NCBI RefSeq assembly: GCF_004348995.1
Contig: NZ_SMKQ01000071.1
Coordinates: 1 to 37,539 of the forward strand
Reading direction: 5' to 3'
Length of the DNA stretch: 37,539 bases
Origin: Nonomuraea terrae
GTDB taxonomy: Bacteria; Actinomycetota; Actinomycetes; Streptosporangiales; Streptosporangiaceae
Shown here in pieces: positions 24,817 through 32,441 of the stretch. Within the stretch, counting starts at the first letter, position 1, and every line of letters begins with the position of its first letter. Below the pieces are notes generated by a model. That model ran no database searches, was not told the origin of the DNA, and saw nothing but the letters and a program-made list of their open reading frames with translations. The position numbers and the translations under genes were made by a program.

Positions 24817-25254
24817 ATGGACGGTGCGGAGCTGGGCCGGGAGCTGAGCACGGCGGTGGTGCTCTTCCACGAGGCGGTCGCGCGGCGGCTCGGCCTCAAC
24901 GCCGCCGACCACAAGGCTCTGAGCATCATCACCAGGAACGGCCCGCTGCCCGCCGGGGCCCTCGCGGCGGAGCTGCGGCTGGGCGCGAGCGCGATCACCG
25001 CGCTGGTCGACCGGCTGGAGCGGGCGGGTTACGTACGGCGGGTGCCCGACCCCGGCGACCGCCGTCGCGTGCTCATCTGCGCCGAGACCAGCGGAACCCC
25101 CGACCTCGGCGCCATCTTCGCCGATCTCGGCCGCGAGATGAGCGCCCTCATGACGAAGTACGACGAGCGCGAGCTCACCGCGATCGCCGACTACGTCGTC
25201 AACACGATCGCCGTGCTGAAGGCCCAGACCGCGCGCCTGTCGGAGACCGAGTGA
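24817..25254 (+). CDS. MarR-family transcriptional regulator
   Basis: This 145-residue winged-helix dimeric repressor is recognised by the central LGASAITALVDRLERAGYVRRVPDPGDRR-type segment, which holds the recognition helix and the wing with the DRR hallmark. The N- and C-terminal helices form the dimer interface. The ATG at 24817 has CGGAGGG at ideal spacing. A GTG at 24781 in frame would overlap the operator dyad and is rejected as the start. It probably represses itself and the divergent membrane-protein gene. Its stop is one base from that of the convergent ArsR-type gene. Confidence 0.9.
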   Translation: MDGAELGRELSTAVVLFHEAVARRLGLNAADHKALSIITRNGPLPAGALAAELRLGASAITALVDRLERAGYVRRVPDPGDRRRVLICAETSGTPDLGAIFADLGREMSALMTKYDERELTAIADYVVNTIAVLKAQTARLSETE

Positions 25255-25255
25255 C

Positions 25256-26215
25256 TCATCGGCGGGGAGCCGCCAGCTCGTCGCCGAGAGCGCTGCGGCG
25301 GTAGAGGACCTGGCGGCCGTCGCGGGCGCGGGCGACCAGGCCGGCGGCGTACAGGACGCGCAGGTGCTGGGAGACGGCGCTCGGGGTGACCCGCACGCGG
25401 CGGGCCAGCTCCACCGTGGGCAGCGGCTCCTCGAGCAGTCGCAGCAGCCGCGCCCTGGGCGCGCCGAGCAGCGCGGTCAGCGCGGACGGGCCGGCGGACG
25501 GCGCCGCCTCCCACAGTGTGGCCACCCCGCGGCTGGGGTAGACGAGCGACGGCGGCTCCCCCGGGCTGACCGGCGGGGCCGGCTTGTGGGCGAACACCGA
25601 AGGGATCAGCAGCAGCCCGCGGCCGGAGACGACGACGTGATGCCTGCCGATCATCTTGTCGATGTGCAGCACCCCCTCGTGCCAGCGCAGGTTGGGATGC
25701 ATGTCGGCGAACAGCAGCCGCGCGCCGCCCACCGCGAGCTGCCGGGCGCGGTAGGTCATGTCGGCCTCCAGCAGCAGCCGCATCCGCTGCCACAGCGGCG
25801 CGACGAACGGCTCCCAGAAACGCGCCAGCGCGTCGCAGACGGCGTCGCGGAGCCGGGCGGCCGCGGCGTCGTCCTCGGGGAGCGGCCCGGCCACGAGCGC
25901 GGCCTCCAGGTCGTGGCGAACGACGTGCGGGGCCGTGCGCCGTACGATCGCGAGCTCCTCGTCGAAGGACGGCGCGAAGACGGCGGGCCGGGGCGTGAGG
26001 AAGTCGGGCAGCGCGAGCTTCTCCCCCACCACGGACACCAGCAGGGCGGCGTCGGCCGGGTCGAGCCGGGCGAGCGCCGACCTGCGCCACGGCAGGTGCA
26101 GTGCGTGGAGGCCGGGGTCGCGCAGGACCCGCAGGCTGGAGATCGTCTCGTGGAGCGGCGAGATCGCGAAGCGGGTGTCCGCGAGGTCCTCCACGCTGAG
26201 CTCGAAGCTGATCAT
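25256..26215 (-). CDS. ArsR-type regulator with N-terminal DUF5937-like domain
   Basis: This protein has 319 residues. Positions 1-225 form an N-terminal domain of the type found in actinobacterial ArsR-like proteins (DUF5937 by recall). Positions 240-310 are a winged helix reading LPTVELARRVRVTPSAVSQHLRVLYAAGLVARARDGRQVLYR, a typical ArsR helix-turn-helix. No cysteine metal-binding motif is evident, so metal sensing is unlikely. The start is ATG 26213-26215, with TTG just before it; the ribosome binding site is weak. It is divergent from the second XRE regulator, with 127 bases between them. The target is unknown. Confidence 0.8.
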   Translation of the reverse strand: MISFELSVEDLADTRFAISPLHETISSLRVLRDPGLHALHLPWRRSALARLDPADAALLVSVVGEKLALPDFLTPRPAVFAPSFDEELAIVRRTAPHVVRHDLEAALVAGPLPEDDAAAARLRDAVCDALARFWEPFVAPLWQRMRLLLEADMTYRARQLAVGGARLLFADMHPNLRWHEGVLHIDKMIGRHHVVVSGRGLLLIPSVFAHKPAPPVSPGEPPSLVYPSRGVATLWEAAPSAGPSALTALLGAPRARLLRLLEEPLPTVELARRVRVTPSAVSQHLRVLYAAGLVARARDGRQVLYRRSALGDELAAPRR

Positions 26216-26342
26216 CAAGCCGTACGCTACATCCGTGGGCGGCCGGAGGACATCGCGCGCGGAACGATCTCGTCGCCTTCGCGGGCATGACTACAGTGGA
26301 GCCCCGAGGAAAGCAGAACGACGGGGGACGACGGGAGAGACG

Positions 26343-27212
26343 GTGGATCTCGCTGAACTGGGGGCGTTCCTGAAGTCGCGCCGAGGCCGGCTTCGCCCCG
26401 ACGACGTCGGCCTGCCGCCAGGCTCAAGGCGGCGGGTCCCCGGCCTGCGCCGCGACGAGGTGGCGCGGCTGGCCAGCATCTCCGTCGACTACTACTCCGA
26501 GCTGGAGCAGGGCCGCGGGCAGAACCCGTCCGATCCGGTCCTGCACGCGCTGGCCCGCACGCTGCGGCTCGACGGCGACGAGACCGACCACCTGTTCTAC
26601 CTGGCGGGGCGGACGCCGCCGTTCGGCTCGGAGCCGCTGCAGATGCAGGCGGCGCTGCGCCAGCTCATGGAGCGGCTCGACGACACCCCCGCCATGGTGA
26701 TCACCGATATGCACCAGGTCGTGGTGCAGAACCACGCCGCGCAGGTGCTGGTCGGGCCGCAGTCGGGGCTGAGCGGGATCGAGTCCAGCTTCATCTACCA
26801 CTGGTTCACCGACCCTGACACCCGCGTGCTCTATCCCGCGGACGAGCACGACTACCACTCCCGGCTGCTGGTCTCCGACCTGCGGGCCGCGGTGGCCCGG
26901 CGCGGGCCCTCCGACCGGGTCAGCGGCGACCTGGTCCGTCACCTGCTGCGCGCCAGTCCCGAGTTCTCGGGGTTGTGGCAGGCGCGGGAGGTGAGGGTCC
27001 GCCACGAGGAGGACAAGCGGATCGTCAATCCGGTCCTCGGTGTCCTCCATGTCATCTGCAACAACATCATCACGGTCGACGCCGCCCAGCGGCTGCTCTG
27101 GTTCGTCCCGGACGACCCCGCGATCGTCCCGCGGTTGCGGGAGCTCGATCCGGCGCAGGTGTGGCGGCACACCCGTGGGCCCGCGTTCGGCAGGGTCCCA
27201 AGCTGGGGTTGA
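26343..27212 (+). CDS. XRE regulator with MmyB-like ligand domain
   Basis: This 289-residue regulator is the same type as that at 22373-23206. The HTH is RRRVPGLRRDEVARLASISVDYYSELEQGR, and an MmyB-like ligand-binding domain extends from about residue 105 to 275. It starts at GTG 26343 with GGGAGAG upstream; the open frame extends far upstream over the ArsR gene but has no homology there. The zinc alcohol dehydrogenase follows in the same direction after 139 bases and is a plausible target. In this family the XRE gene and an oxidoreductase are often neighbours. Confidence 0.9.
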   Translation: MDLAELGAFLKSRRGRLRPDDVGLPPGSRRRVPGLRRDEVARLASISVDYYSELEQGRGQNPSDPVLHALARTLRLDGDETDHLFYLAGRTPPFGSEPLQMQAALRQLMERLDDTPAMVITDMHQVVVQNHAAQVLVGPQSGLSGIESSFIYHWFTDPDTRVLYPADEHDYHSRLLVSDLRAAVARRGPSDRVSGDLVRHLLRASPEFSGLWQAREVRVRHEEDKRIVNPVLGVLHVICNNIITVDAAQRLLWFVPDDPAIVPRLRELDPAQVWRHTRGPAFGRVPSWG

Positions 27213-27351
27213 CCACCCATGGCTGATCGTCTTCGGCGCGGTACGGGTGCGGCACGCTGGATGAGGCGGATCCGCGGGGCATGACCCCTGACATCCCAGA
27301 AGAACGGTGACCGGAGTCTCTCCGATCAGCTTTGGCCGAGGAGGAATCGAT

Positions 27352-28362
27352 ATGCGTGCAGCACTCGCCACCGCCGTGGGCGCCCCGCTGACTCTGACCG
27401 AACGGGACGTCCCTGAGCCGGGTCCCGACGAGGTCGTGGTGAAGGTGACGGCCTGCGGCGTCTGTTTCACGGACCTCAACCTGATCCGTGGGCATTTCCC
27501 GTTCGCGCGATTCCCGGTGGTCCCCGGCCATGAGATCACCGGCACGGTGGCCGCAGTGGGCAGCGGCGTGTCGGGCCTGTCCGTGGGCGACGCGGTGGGG
27601 GGCCAGTTCTTGTACGACTCGTGCGGGCACTGTGACTACTGCGTCTCCGGCGACCAGATCCTCTGCCCGTCCAAGCGCATCACCGGCATCGTCAAGGACG
27701 GCGGCTACGCCGAGTACGCGCTGCTCAAGGCCGGCTTCGTGACGCCGCTGCCGGCCGGGCTCGACCCGGTGGCCGCGGCGCCGCTGATGTGCGCGGGGCT
27801 GACCGCGTTCAACGGCCTGCGCAGGGCGGGGGCCACGCCGAGCTCGCGGGTGGCGGTCGTCGGGGCCGGCGGCGTCGGCGCGCTCGCCATCCGGTACGCG
27901 GTCGCCATGGGCGCGCGCGTGGCGGTGGTAGGCCGGTCGGCGCGCGGCGAGGCGAGCGCCAAGGAGCTCGGCGCCGAGCTGTACATCGCCGGCGGCGAGA
28001 CCGACGCCGCCGCGGCGCTCAAGGCGTGGGACGGCGGCGCGGACGTCATCCTGAACGCCGCCCCGTCCAACGCGGCTGCCGCGGCCGTGCTCGGCGGGCT
28101 CGCGCCCGACGGGACGCTCGTGCTCTGCGGCTACGACAACACGCCGCTGACCCTGCAGGCCCAGCCGATGGTGCTCAACCGGCTGCACGTGATGGCCTCG
28201 CCGTCGGGCTCGCCGCACGACACCCGCGACACGCTGGCCTTCTCCGCGCAGCACGGCATCCTCCCGCCGGTCACGCCGATCACCCTGGAGGAGGCCCCCG
28301 CTGCGCTCGACGCCATGGCGAGCGGCGCCGGCGGCGGCCGCCGCGTCATCACCTTCGACTGA
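27352..28362 (+). CDS. Zinc-dependent alcohol dehydrogenase (MDR family)
   Basis: This 336-residue NAD(P)-dependent medium-chain alcohol dehydrogenase has catalytic zinc ligands Cys38 (in CGVCFTD) and His60-Glu61 (PGHE). The structural zinc site is intact with Cys91, Cys94, Cys97 and Cys105. The cofactor fold reads VVGAGGVGALAI. The ATG at 27352 has GAGGAGG eight bases upstream; the in-frame GTG at 27307 is rejected. The substrate is unknown. It follows an XRE/MmyB regulator that may control it. Two strong hairpins just after the stop would end transcription. Confidence 0.92.
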   Translation: MRAALATAVGAPLTLTERDVPEPGPDEVVVKVTACGVCFTDLNLIRGHFPFARFPVVPGHEITGTVAAVGSGVSGLSVGDAVGGQFLYDSCGHCDYCVSGDQILCPSKRITGIVKDGGYAEYALLKAGFVTPLPAGLDPVAAAPLMCAGLTAFNGLRRAGATPSSRVAVVGAGGVGALAIRYAVAMGARVAVVGRSARGEASAKELGAELYIAGGETDAAAALKAWDGGADVILNAAPSNAAAAAVLGGLAPDGTLVLCGYDNTPLTLQAQPMVLNRLHVMASPSGSPHDTRDTLAFSAQHGILPPVTPITLEEAPAALDAMASGAGGGRRVITFD

Positions 28363-28377
28363 CACCACGCCGGCGAC

Positions 28378-28399
28378 GGACCGCCCGTAAGGGCAGTCC
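28378..28399 (+). terminator. Hairpin with GTAA tetraloop
   Basis: GGAC-c-GCCC pairs with GGGC-a-GTCC around a GTAA (GNRA) loop, 15 bases after the dehydrogenase stop. There is one internal mismatch and no T tract, as is common for actinomycete terminators. Confidence 0.6.
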
Positions 28400-28415
28400 C
28401 GCCGCCTTCACGCCC

Positions 28416-28449
28416 GGCGACGGGACGCCTGCGTCACCGTCCCGTCGCC
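28416..28449 (+). terminator. Perfect 12-base-pair hairpin
   Basis: GGCGACGGGACG (28416-28427) and its exact complement CGTCCCGTCGCC (28438-28449) are separated by ten bases. It is the second hairpin in a row after the dehydrogenase and so forms a probable tandem terminator. No T tract follows. Confidence 0.65.
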
Positions 28450-28899
28450 TCCCGCCGTCCTTCATCGGGCGGGGGAACGCGTCGCCGCGGGGGCCGGTCC
28501 TGCCCCGGCCCGCTCGGCGGCGGATGTGTCGCAGCCCAGGGCCGAGCGTGCCCAGGCCAGGGCGGGCGACGCCGAAGAGCCGGTGACCGGCCGGGACAGA
28601 CCTGACCCTTTTGTCATGCGGAGGCCGCCATCCCGGCGGCCTGACCGGCCTGGGCCGGAACGGCGCCCGACCGGCGCCACCCGGGCCCGAGCGGGAGCGA
28701 CACGCAAGCTCCCGAGATGGCCGTCAACCCGCTCCTGCCGGTCACCGAGCGCCGGCCTGGAGCACGTCACCGACGCCCAGCCGGGCCCGAGAACGGTGGC
28801 ACGCCATCGCGAGCCGTTCTCCGGAGTGAGCACCAGGCACCTGACCGAGCTGCGATCACGGTACGCGCCGCCGTCCCCACCGGCCCTTCCGCCGCCAGG
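28450..28899. other. Region without a supported gene
   Basis: Open frames here have arginine/proline-rich, non-protein-like translations on both strands. A further small hairpin, AGGCCGCC-atccc-GGCGGCCT, lies at 28622-28642. I see no RNA gene or mobile element. Given the remnants that follow, it may be decayed coding DNA. Confidence 0.5.
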
Positions 28900-29034
28900 T
28901 CATCCTTCACCGGGCCGGTAGCGGAGACTGTCGATCAGCAGGCCGGCGAGTCGCCGCGCCTGCTCCCGCTGCTCCGGCGCGCCCGCCACGAGCGCGATCC
29001 CGCTCAGGGTGATGAGCACGTCGTGAGGACACCA
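28900..29034 (-). pseudogene. C-terminal remnant of a TetR-family regulator
   Basis: The reverse frame ending at 28900 reads DVLITLSGIALVAG followed by REQARRLAGLLIDSLRYRP. This resembles the last two helices of actinobacterial TetR regulators. Upstream (29035-29202) the frame loses family character, and no N-terminal helix-turn-helix is present in any frame. I read it as the 3' scrap of a deleted gene. The assignment rests on recalled family patterns only. Confidence 0.5.
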
Positions 29035-29071
29035 TCCACGCCGGTCCGGCGACGCGGCGACCCGGGCGCGC

Positions 29072-29233
29072 GTGCTCGCCGTCCTGTGCGCCTGGCTCGC
29101 GGCCGGCCTCACCACCGGCCTGACACGTTGTGCGGACCGGGCCGGCGGATGTGGGACGCCGCTGCCCAACGCGGTGCCGTTCCCCGTCCAATGGGACGGC
29201 ACGACGTGGCGGTGCCCGTCGTGGCCGGCCTGA
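29072..29233 (+). CDS. Possible small membrane or secreted protein (doubtful)
   Basis: This 53-codon frame starts with GTG and has strong GC bias at third positions, unlike the surrounding gap. It translates to a hydrophobic N-terminal segment (VLAVLCAWLAAGLTTGL), then a Cys-containing tail with the motif WDGTTWRCP, and stops 20 bases before the DUF2625 gene. No ribosome binding site is visible, and the frame is open back to 29027. It may instead be the tail of a gene whose 5' end was lost at the junction with the TetR remnant. Confidence 0.3.
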   Translation: MLAVLCAWLAAGLTTGLTRCADRAGGCGTPLPNAVPFPVQWDGTTWRCPSWPA

Positions 29234-29253
29234 TCGGCTGGGAGGATGTCCGG

Positions 29254-29973
29254 ATGCGAGAGCTCGGTGAACTGATCGACGTGGCAGAGCCGGCCTGGCC
29301 GGTGTTACAGGAGGAGTTCGCCAGGACCTCCGTACCGCTGGAGGTCCTTCCCGGCGATCCCGGCCAGGGCCGCGCCTGCCTGCTGCAGCTGCAGGTGGGC
29401 GCCGGATCGGCGCTCGGCGCGATGGCCCTGCACTGCGGCGGGCTCGTGCTCGACGGCGGGTGGCTGCGGGTCTTCGGCGGCACGACGGCCGGCGCGCTGC
29501 CGGGGCTGGCGCGGGTGAACGGCTTCCCCGAGGCGTTCGACCCGGCGTGGCGTCCGCCGGACGGGCTGGTCGTGGCCCACGACGTGCTCGGCGGGGTTTT
29601 CGTGCTGAACGGGCCCGACCCGGCGGCGGCGGGACGCCCGGGCGTGCCCGGGCAGATGCTCTACTTCGCCCCCGACTCCCTGGAGTGGGAGGCTCTGGAG
29701 ATGGGCTACGGCACGTGGCTGACCTGGCTGCTGTCAGGCCGGCTCGACCTCTTCTACGACGGGCTGCGCTGGCCGGGCTGGCGCGACGAGGTCTCCGCCC
29801 TGGCCCACGACCAGGGCTTCGCCTTCTACCCCTTCCTGTGGTCGGAGGAGGCCATGGCCGACCTGGCGGGCGCCACCCGCAGCCCTGTCCCGATGCGGGA
29901 GCTGCTCGGGCTCAACGCGAGCTTCCGCGACCGGTCCGGGCTGCCGGGGCCGGGGTTTCTCGGCGACGTGTGA
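29254..29973 (+). CDS. DUF2625 family protein
   Basis: This 239-residue soluble protein begins MRELGELIDVAEPAWP, the characteristic start of DUF2625 proteins. It continues with GWLRVFGG, VAHDVLGGVFVLNG, YFAPDSLEWEALEMGYGTWLTWLLSG and LRWPGW. The family has no established function; its fold is thought to relate to SMI1/KNR4-like modules, which suggests a protein-interaction or immunity role. ATG 29254 has GGAGG at good spacing. The same frame is open upstream to 28717, but that part is not protein-like. A short dyad GTGAG-gccg-CTCAC overlaps the stop and may help separate it from the convergent SulP gene. Confidence 0.85.
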   Translation: MRELGELIDVAEPAWPVLQEEFARTSVPLEVLPGDPGQGRACLLQLQVGAGSALGAMALHCGGLVLDGGWLRVFGGTTAGALPGLARVNGFPEAFDPAWRPPDGLVVAHDVLGGVFVLNGPDPAAAGRPGVPGQMLYFAPDSLEWEALEMGYGTWLTWLLSGRLDLFYDGLRWPGWRDEVSALAHDQGFAFYPFLWSEEAMADLAGATRSPVPMRELLGLNASFRDRSGLPGPGFLGDV

Positions 29974-29979
29974 GGCCGC

Positions 29980-31674
29980 TCACGGCTCCCCGGCCGGCAG
30001 CAGGCCGGTGTGGTTCAGCCGCTCGCGGGCGGCGGCGATGGCCTCCGGGGTGGTGGCGAACACCTGGCCGGCCGCGTCCAGGCGGGCGATCACGCCGAGT
30101 GCCCGCAGCGGCTGGTGGTGGCCGTCGCGGATGCCGGAGACGTACACGGTGATGCCGCGGCGTTGCAGCCGGTCGATGGCGTCGCCGAGCACCAGGGCGC
30201 CGCTGGCGTCGATGGTCGTCACGCGCGACATGCGCAGGATGACCACGGCGACGTGGGCGACCTCCGACAGCTCCAGCAGGAAGCGGTGGGCGGCGGCGAA
30301 GAACAGCGGCCCGTCCAGCCGGTAGGCGACGATGTGCTCGGCGAGCAGCTCGTGCTCGGCCTCGGTATGGTCCTCCGGCAGGTCGGGGCGGAGAGGCACG
30401 GTGTCCAGGCGGACGTTGCGCGCGATGGCCCGCAACGCGAGCGCACCGGCGGCGATCAGCCCGAGGATGACGGCCTGGACCAGGTCGAGCGCCAGGGTGG
30501 CGACGGCGGTAAGCACCAGCACCACGGCGTCGCCCCGGGTGGAGCGCACCATGGCCTTGACCGCGCCGACCTCGACCATCCGGATCGCGGTCGCGAGCAG
30601 CACACCGGCGAGCGCGGCCAGCGGGATCCTGGCGACCAGGCCCGCGGCGGTGAACACGATCACGGTCAGGATCGCCGCGTGCGCCAGCGCAGCCAGCCGC
30701 GACTGCGCGCCGGAGCGCACGTTGACCGCCGTACGCGCGATCGCGCCGGTGGCCGGGACGCCGCCGAACAGCGGCGCCGCCAGGTTGGCCAGCCCCTGCC
30801 CGAACAGCTCCCGGTCGGGGTCGTGGCGGTGGCTGACGCTCATGCCGTCGGCGACCGCGGCCGACAGCAGCGACTCCAGCGCGGCCAGGGCGGCGACCGC
30901 GACGGCCGGGGCCAGCAGCGAGCCGAGGGCGGAGACGTCCAGGAAGGCCAGTGAGGGCGCGGGCAGGCCGGCGGGCAGCTCGCCGATCCTGGCCGCGTCC
31001 AGCCCGGCCAGCTCGGCGGTCAGGGTCGCGGCGACGACGGCGATCAGCGAGAACGGCACGGTGGGCCGCCACCTGCCGCCGGCCAGCATGAGCACGGCCA
31101 CGCCGGCCGCGATGGCCACGGCCTGCCACTGCGGCTCGGCCAGGAAGTCGAGCACCGCCTGCCAGGCCACCGCCACCACCTGGTCGCCCTCCGGGGTGGG
31201 CACGCCGAGCGCGGCCGGGATCTGCTGCAGGCCGATCACGCAGGCGATGCCGAGGGTGAAGCCCTCGACCACGGGCGCCGGCACCAGCGCCATGTAACGG
31301 CCGGCCCGGGCCAGCGCCAGCCCGACCAGCATCACCCCGGCCAGCAGCCCCACCGTCAGGACGCCGGATGCGCCGTGTTCGTGCACGATCGGCACCAGCA
31401 CCACGGTCATCGCCCCGGTGGGGCCGGACACCTGCAGGCCCGAGCCGCCGAACACGGCGGCGAGCGCCCCGGCGACCACGGCGGTGGCCAGCCCTGCCTC
31501 GGCGCCCAGGCCGGAGGAGATGCCGAAGCCGAGCGCCAGCGGCAACGCGACGATCGCGACGGTGAGCCCGGCCAGCAGGTCGCGGCGCGGGCGGCGGCCC
31601 ATGGCGGCCAGGTCGTCGCGCGCGGGCAGCACGGAGCGCAGCCGGGCCAGGCCCGCCGCCATCAGGGCGCTCAC
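29980..31674 (-). CDS. SulP-family anion transporter with STAS domain
   Basis: This 564-residue membrane permease is predicted to carry sulfate, bicarbonate or a related anion. About 10-14 hydrophobic segments fill residues 30-420. Family stretches include PLALGFGISSGLGAEAGL, VSGPTGAMTVV and GLANLAAPLFGGVPATGAIARTAVN. The C-terminal STAS domain (about 440-555) holds SRVTTIDASGALVLGDAIDRLQRRG. Translation starts at a GTG (31672-31674) that overlaps the stop of the ArsR gene (GTGA). It is the last gene of a three-gene operon with ArsR and a 65-residue protein, so expression is probably controlled by that ArsR. The transported ion cannot be determined from sequence. Confidence 0.9.
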   Translation of the reverse strand: MSALMAAGLARLRSVLPARDDLAAMGRRPRRDLLAGLTVAIVALPLALGFGISSGLGAEAGLATAVVAGALAAVFGGSGLQVSGPTGAMTVVLVPIVHEHGASGVLTVGLLAGVMLVGLALARAGRYMALVPAPVVEGFTLGIACVIGLQQIPAALGVPTPEGDQVVAVAWQAVLDFLAEPQWQAVAIAAGVAVLMLAGGRWRPTVPFSLIAVVAATLTAELAGLDAARIGELPAGLPAPSLAFLDVSALGSLLAPAVAVAALAALESLLSAAVADGMSVSHRHDPDRELFGQGLANLAAPLFGGVPATGAIARTAVNVRSGAQSRLAALAHAAILTVIVFTAAGLVARIPLAALAGVLLATAIRMVEVGAVKAMVRSTRGDAVVLVLTAVATLALDLVQAVILGLIAAGALALRAIARNVRLDTVPLRPDLPEDHTEAEHELLAEHIVAYRLDGPLFFAAAHRFLLELSEVAHVAVVILRMSRVTTIDASGALVLGDAIDRLQRRGITVYVSGIRDGHHQPLRALGVIARLDAAGQVFATTPEAIAAARERLNHTGLLPAGEP

Positions 31675-32018
31675 CTGGCGCCGCTGTCCAGCTTCTCGGC
31701 CAGCAGCTCGCCCAGCAGCTCGTTCTGCCCGGACAGTTTCTGGGTCAGCAGCTCGCGCGCGGCCCGCAGCAGCTCGGCGACGCCGCCGCCGGCCAGCGCG
31801 TACACGACGGTGGAGCCCTCGCGCTGGGCGGTCACCATGCCGGAGCGGCGCAGGACGGCGAGATGCTGGGACAGGCCGGTGGCCTCCACCTCGATCTCGG
31901 CCAGCAGCTCGCGCACCTGCATGGAGCGGACCTGCAGCAACTCCAGCACCCGGATGCGGACGGGGTGACCGAGCAGCCGGAACAGCTCGGCCTTGGCCTC
32001 GTAGAGCGGGACGGACAT
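31671..32018 (-). CDS. ArsR-family transcriptional repressor
   Basis: This 115-residue winged-helix repressor begins with the typical AELFRLLGHPVRIRVLELL. The recognition helix follows as VEATGLSQHLAVLRRSGMV, with the wing in REGSTVVYAL. No cysteines are present, so the classical metal sites are missing and the effector is unknown. The ATG at 32016-32018 overlaps the TGA of the upstream small gene (TGATG), and its own stop overlaps the SulP GTG. It probably represses its own operon at the dyad 32246-32263, releasing SulP synthesis when its ligand binds. Confidence 0.9.
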   Translation of the reverse strand: MSVPLYEAKAELFRLLGHPVRIRVLELLQVRSMQVRELLAEIEVEATGLSQHLAVLRRSGMVTAQREGSTVVYALAGGGVAELLRAARELLTQKLSGQNELLGELLAEKLDSGAR

Positions 32019-32215
32019 CACGCGCTCAGGTCGTCCTTGCCGTCGGTGATGTCGCCGAGGTTCACGCCATGGGCGCGGGCGAGGCGCTGGACCTCGTCCC
32101 AGTCGTCCGCGGCCAGGAGCATGGCATGAGCGTCGTTGTCACGGCGGGCTTCTTCCAGCGACCGCCAGACCGACCGTGCCCGCTCGCGGATCGCGGCCGC
32201 CACTGCAGTGGTCAT
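32018..32215 (-). CDS. Small conserved-looking protein heading the SulP operon
   Basis: This 65-residue protein (MTTAVAAAIRERARSVW...) is rich in Arg, Asp and Ala, predicted helical, with a C-terminal WDEVQRLARAHGVNLGDITDG segment. I do not recognise a family. ATG 32213-32215 has AAGGGGTGA upstream at good spacing, and a readable promoter lies just before it. Its stop overlaps the ArsR start, so it is co-translated with the regulator and the SulP transporter. A regulatory or accessory role in anion transport is possible. The same frame extends further upstream to 32335 across the promoter and is rejected there. Confidence 0.7.
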   Translation of the reverse strand: MTTAVAAAIRERARSVWRSLEEARRDNDAHAMLLAADDWDEVQRLARAHGVNLGDITDGKDDLSA

Positions 32216-32233
32216 GTCACCCCTTGTACTCGC

Positions 32234-32263
32234 TTTATCAATGCAATTACGAAACTTCGCAAT
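32234..32263 (-). promoter_or_regulatory. Promoter and ArsR operator of the SulP operon
   Basis: On the - strand TTGCGA (32257-32262) and GATAAA (32234-32239) are separated by 17 bases, a good vegetative promoter. Overlapping the -35 is the dyad ATTACGAA-AC-TTCGCAAT (32246-32263, one mismatch), typical of ArsR operators. CGTAATTGC also occurs twice as a direct repeat. Confidence 0.65.
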
Positions 32264-32441
32264 TACGATACCCGCCGGGAAGACGGCCCTGACGTCCGGG
32301 TACCTCCGGCAGACCTGGCCGTGACCCGCGATCACCGTCGACGGAGAAGACGATCACCGGATCAAGGCGCCGGACGCCGAATCGGTGCCGGCGACCGGCA
32401 AACCCCTTGTCCGCCCTTCGCGCGGTTCAGCAAGATCGAGC

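Noticed and set aside
28717..29253. Long N-terminal extension of the DUF2625 protein
   Set aside because: The Arg/Pro-rich translation is not protein-like, and a well-spaced ribosome binding site marks ATG 29254.
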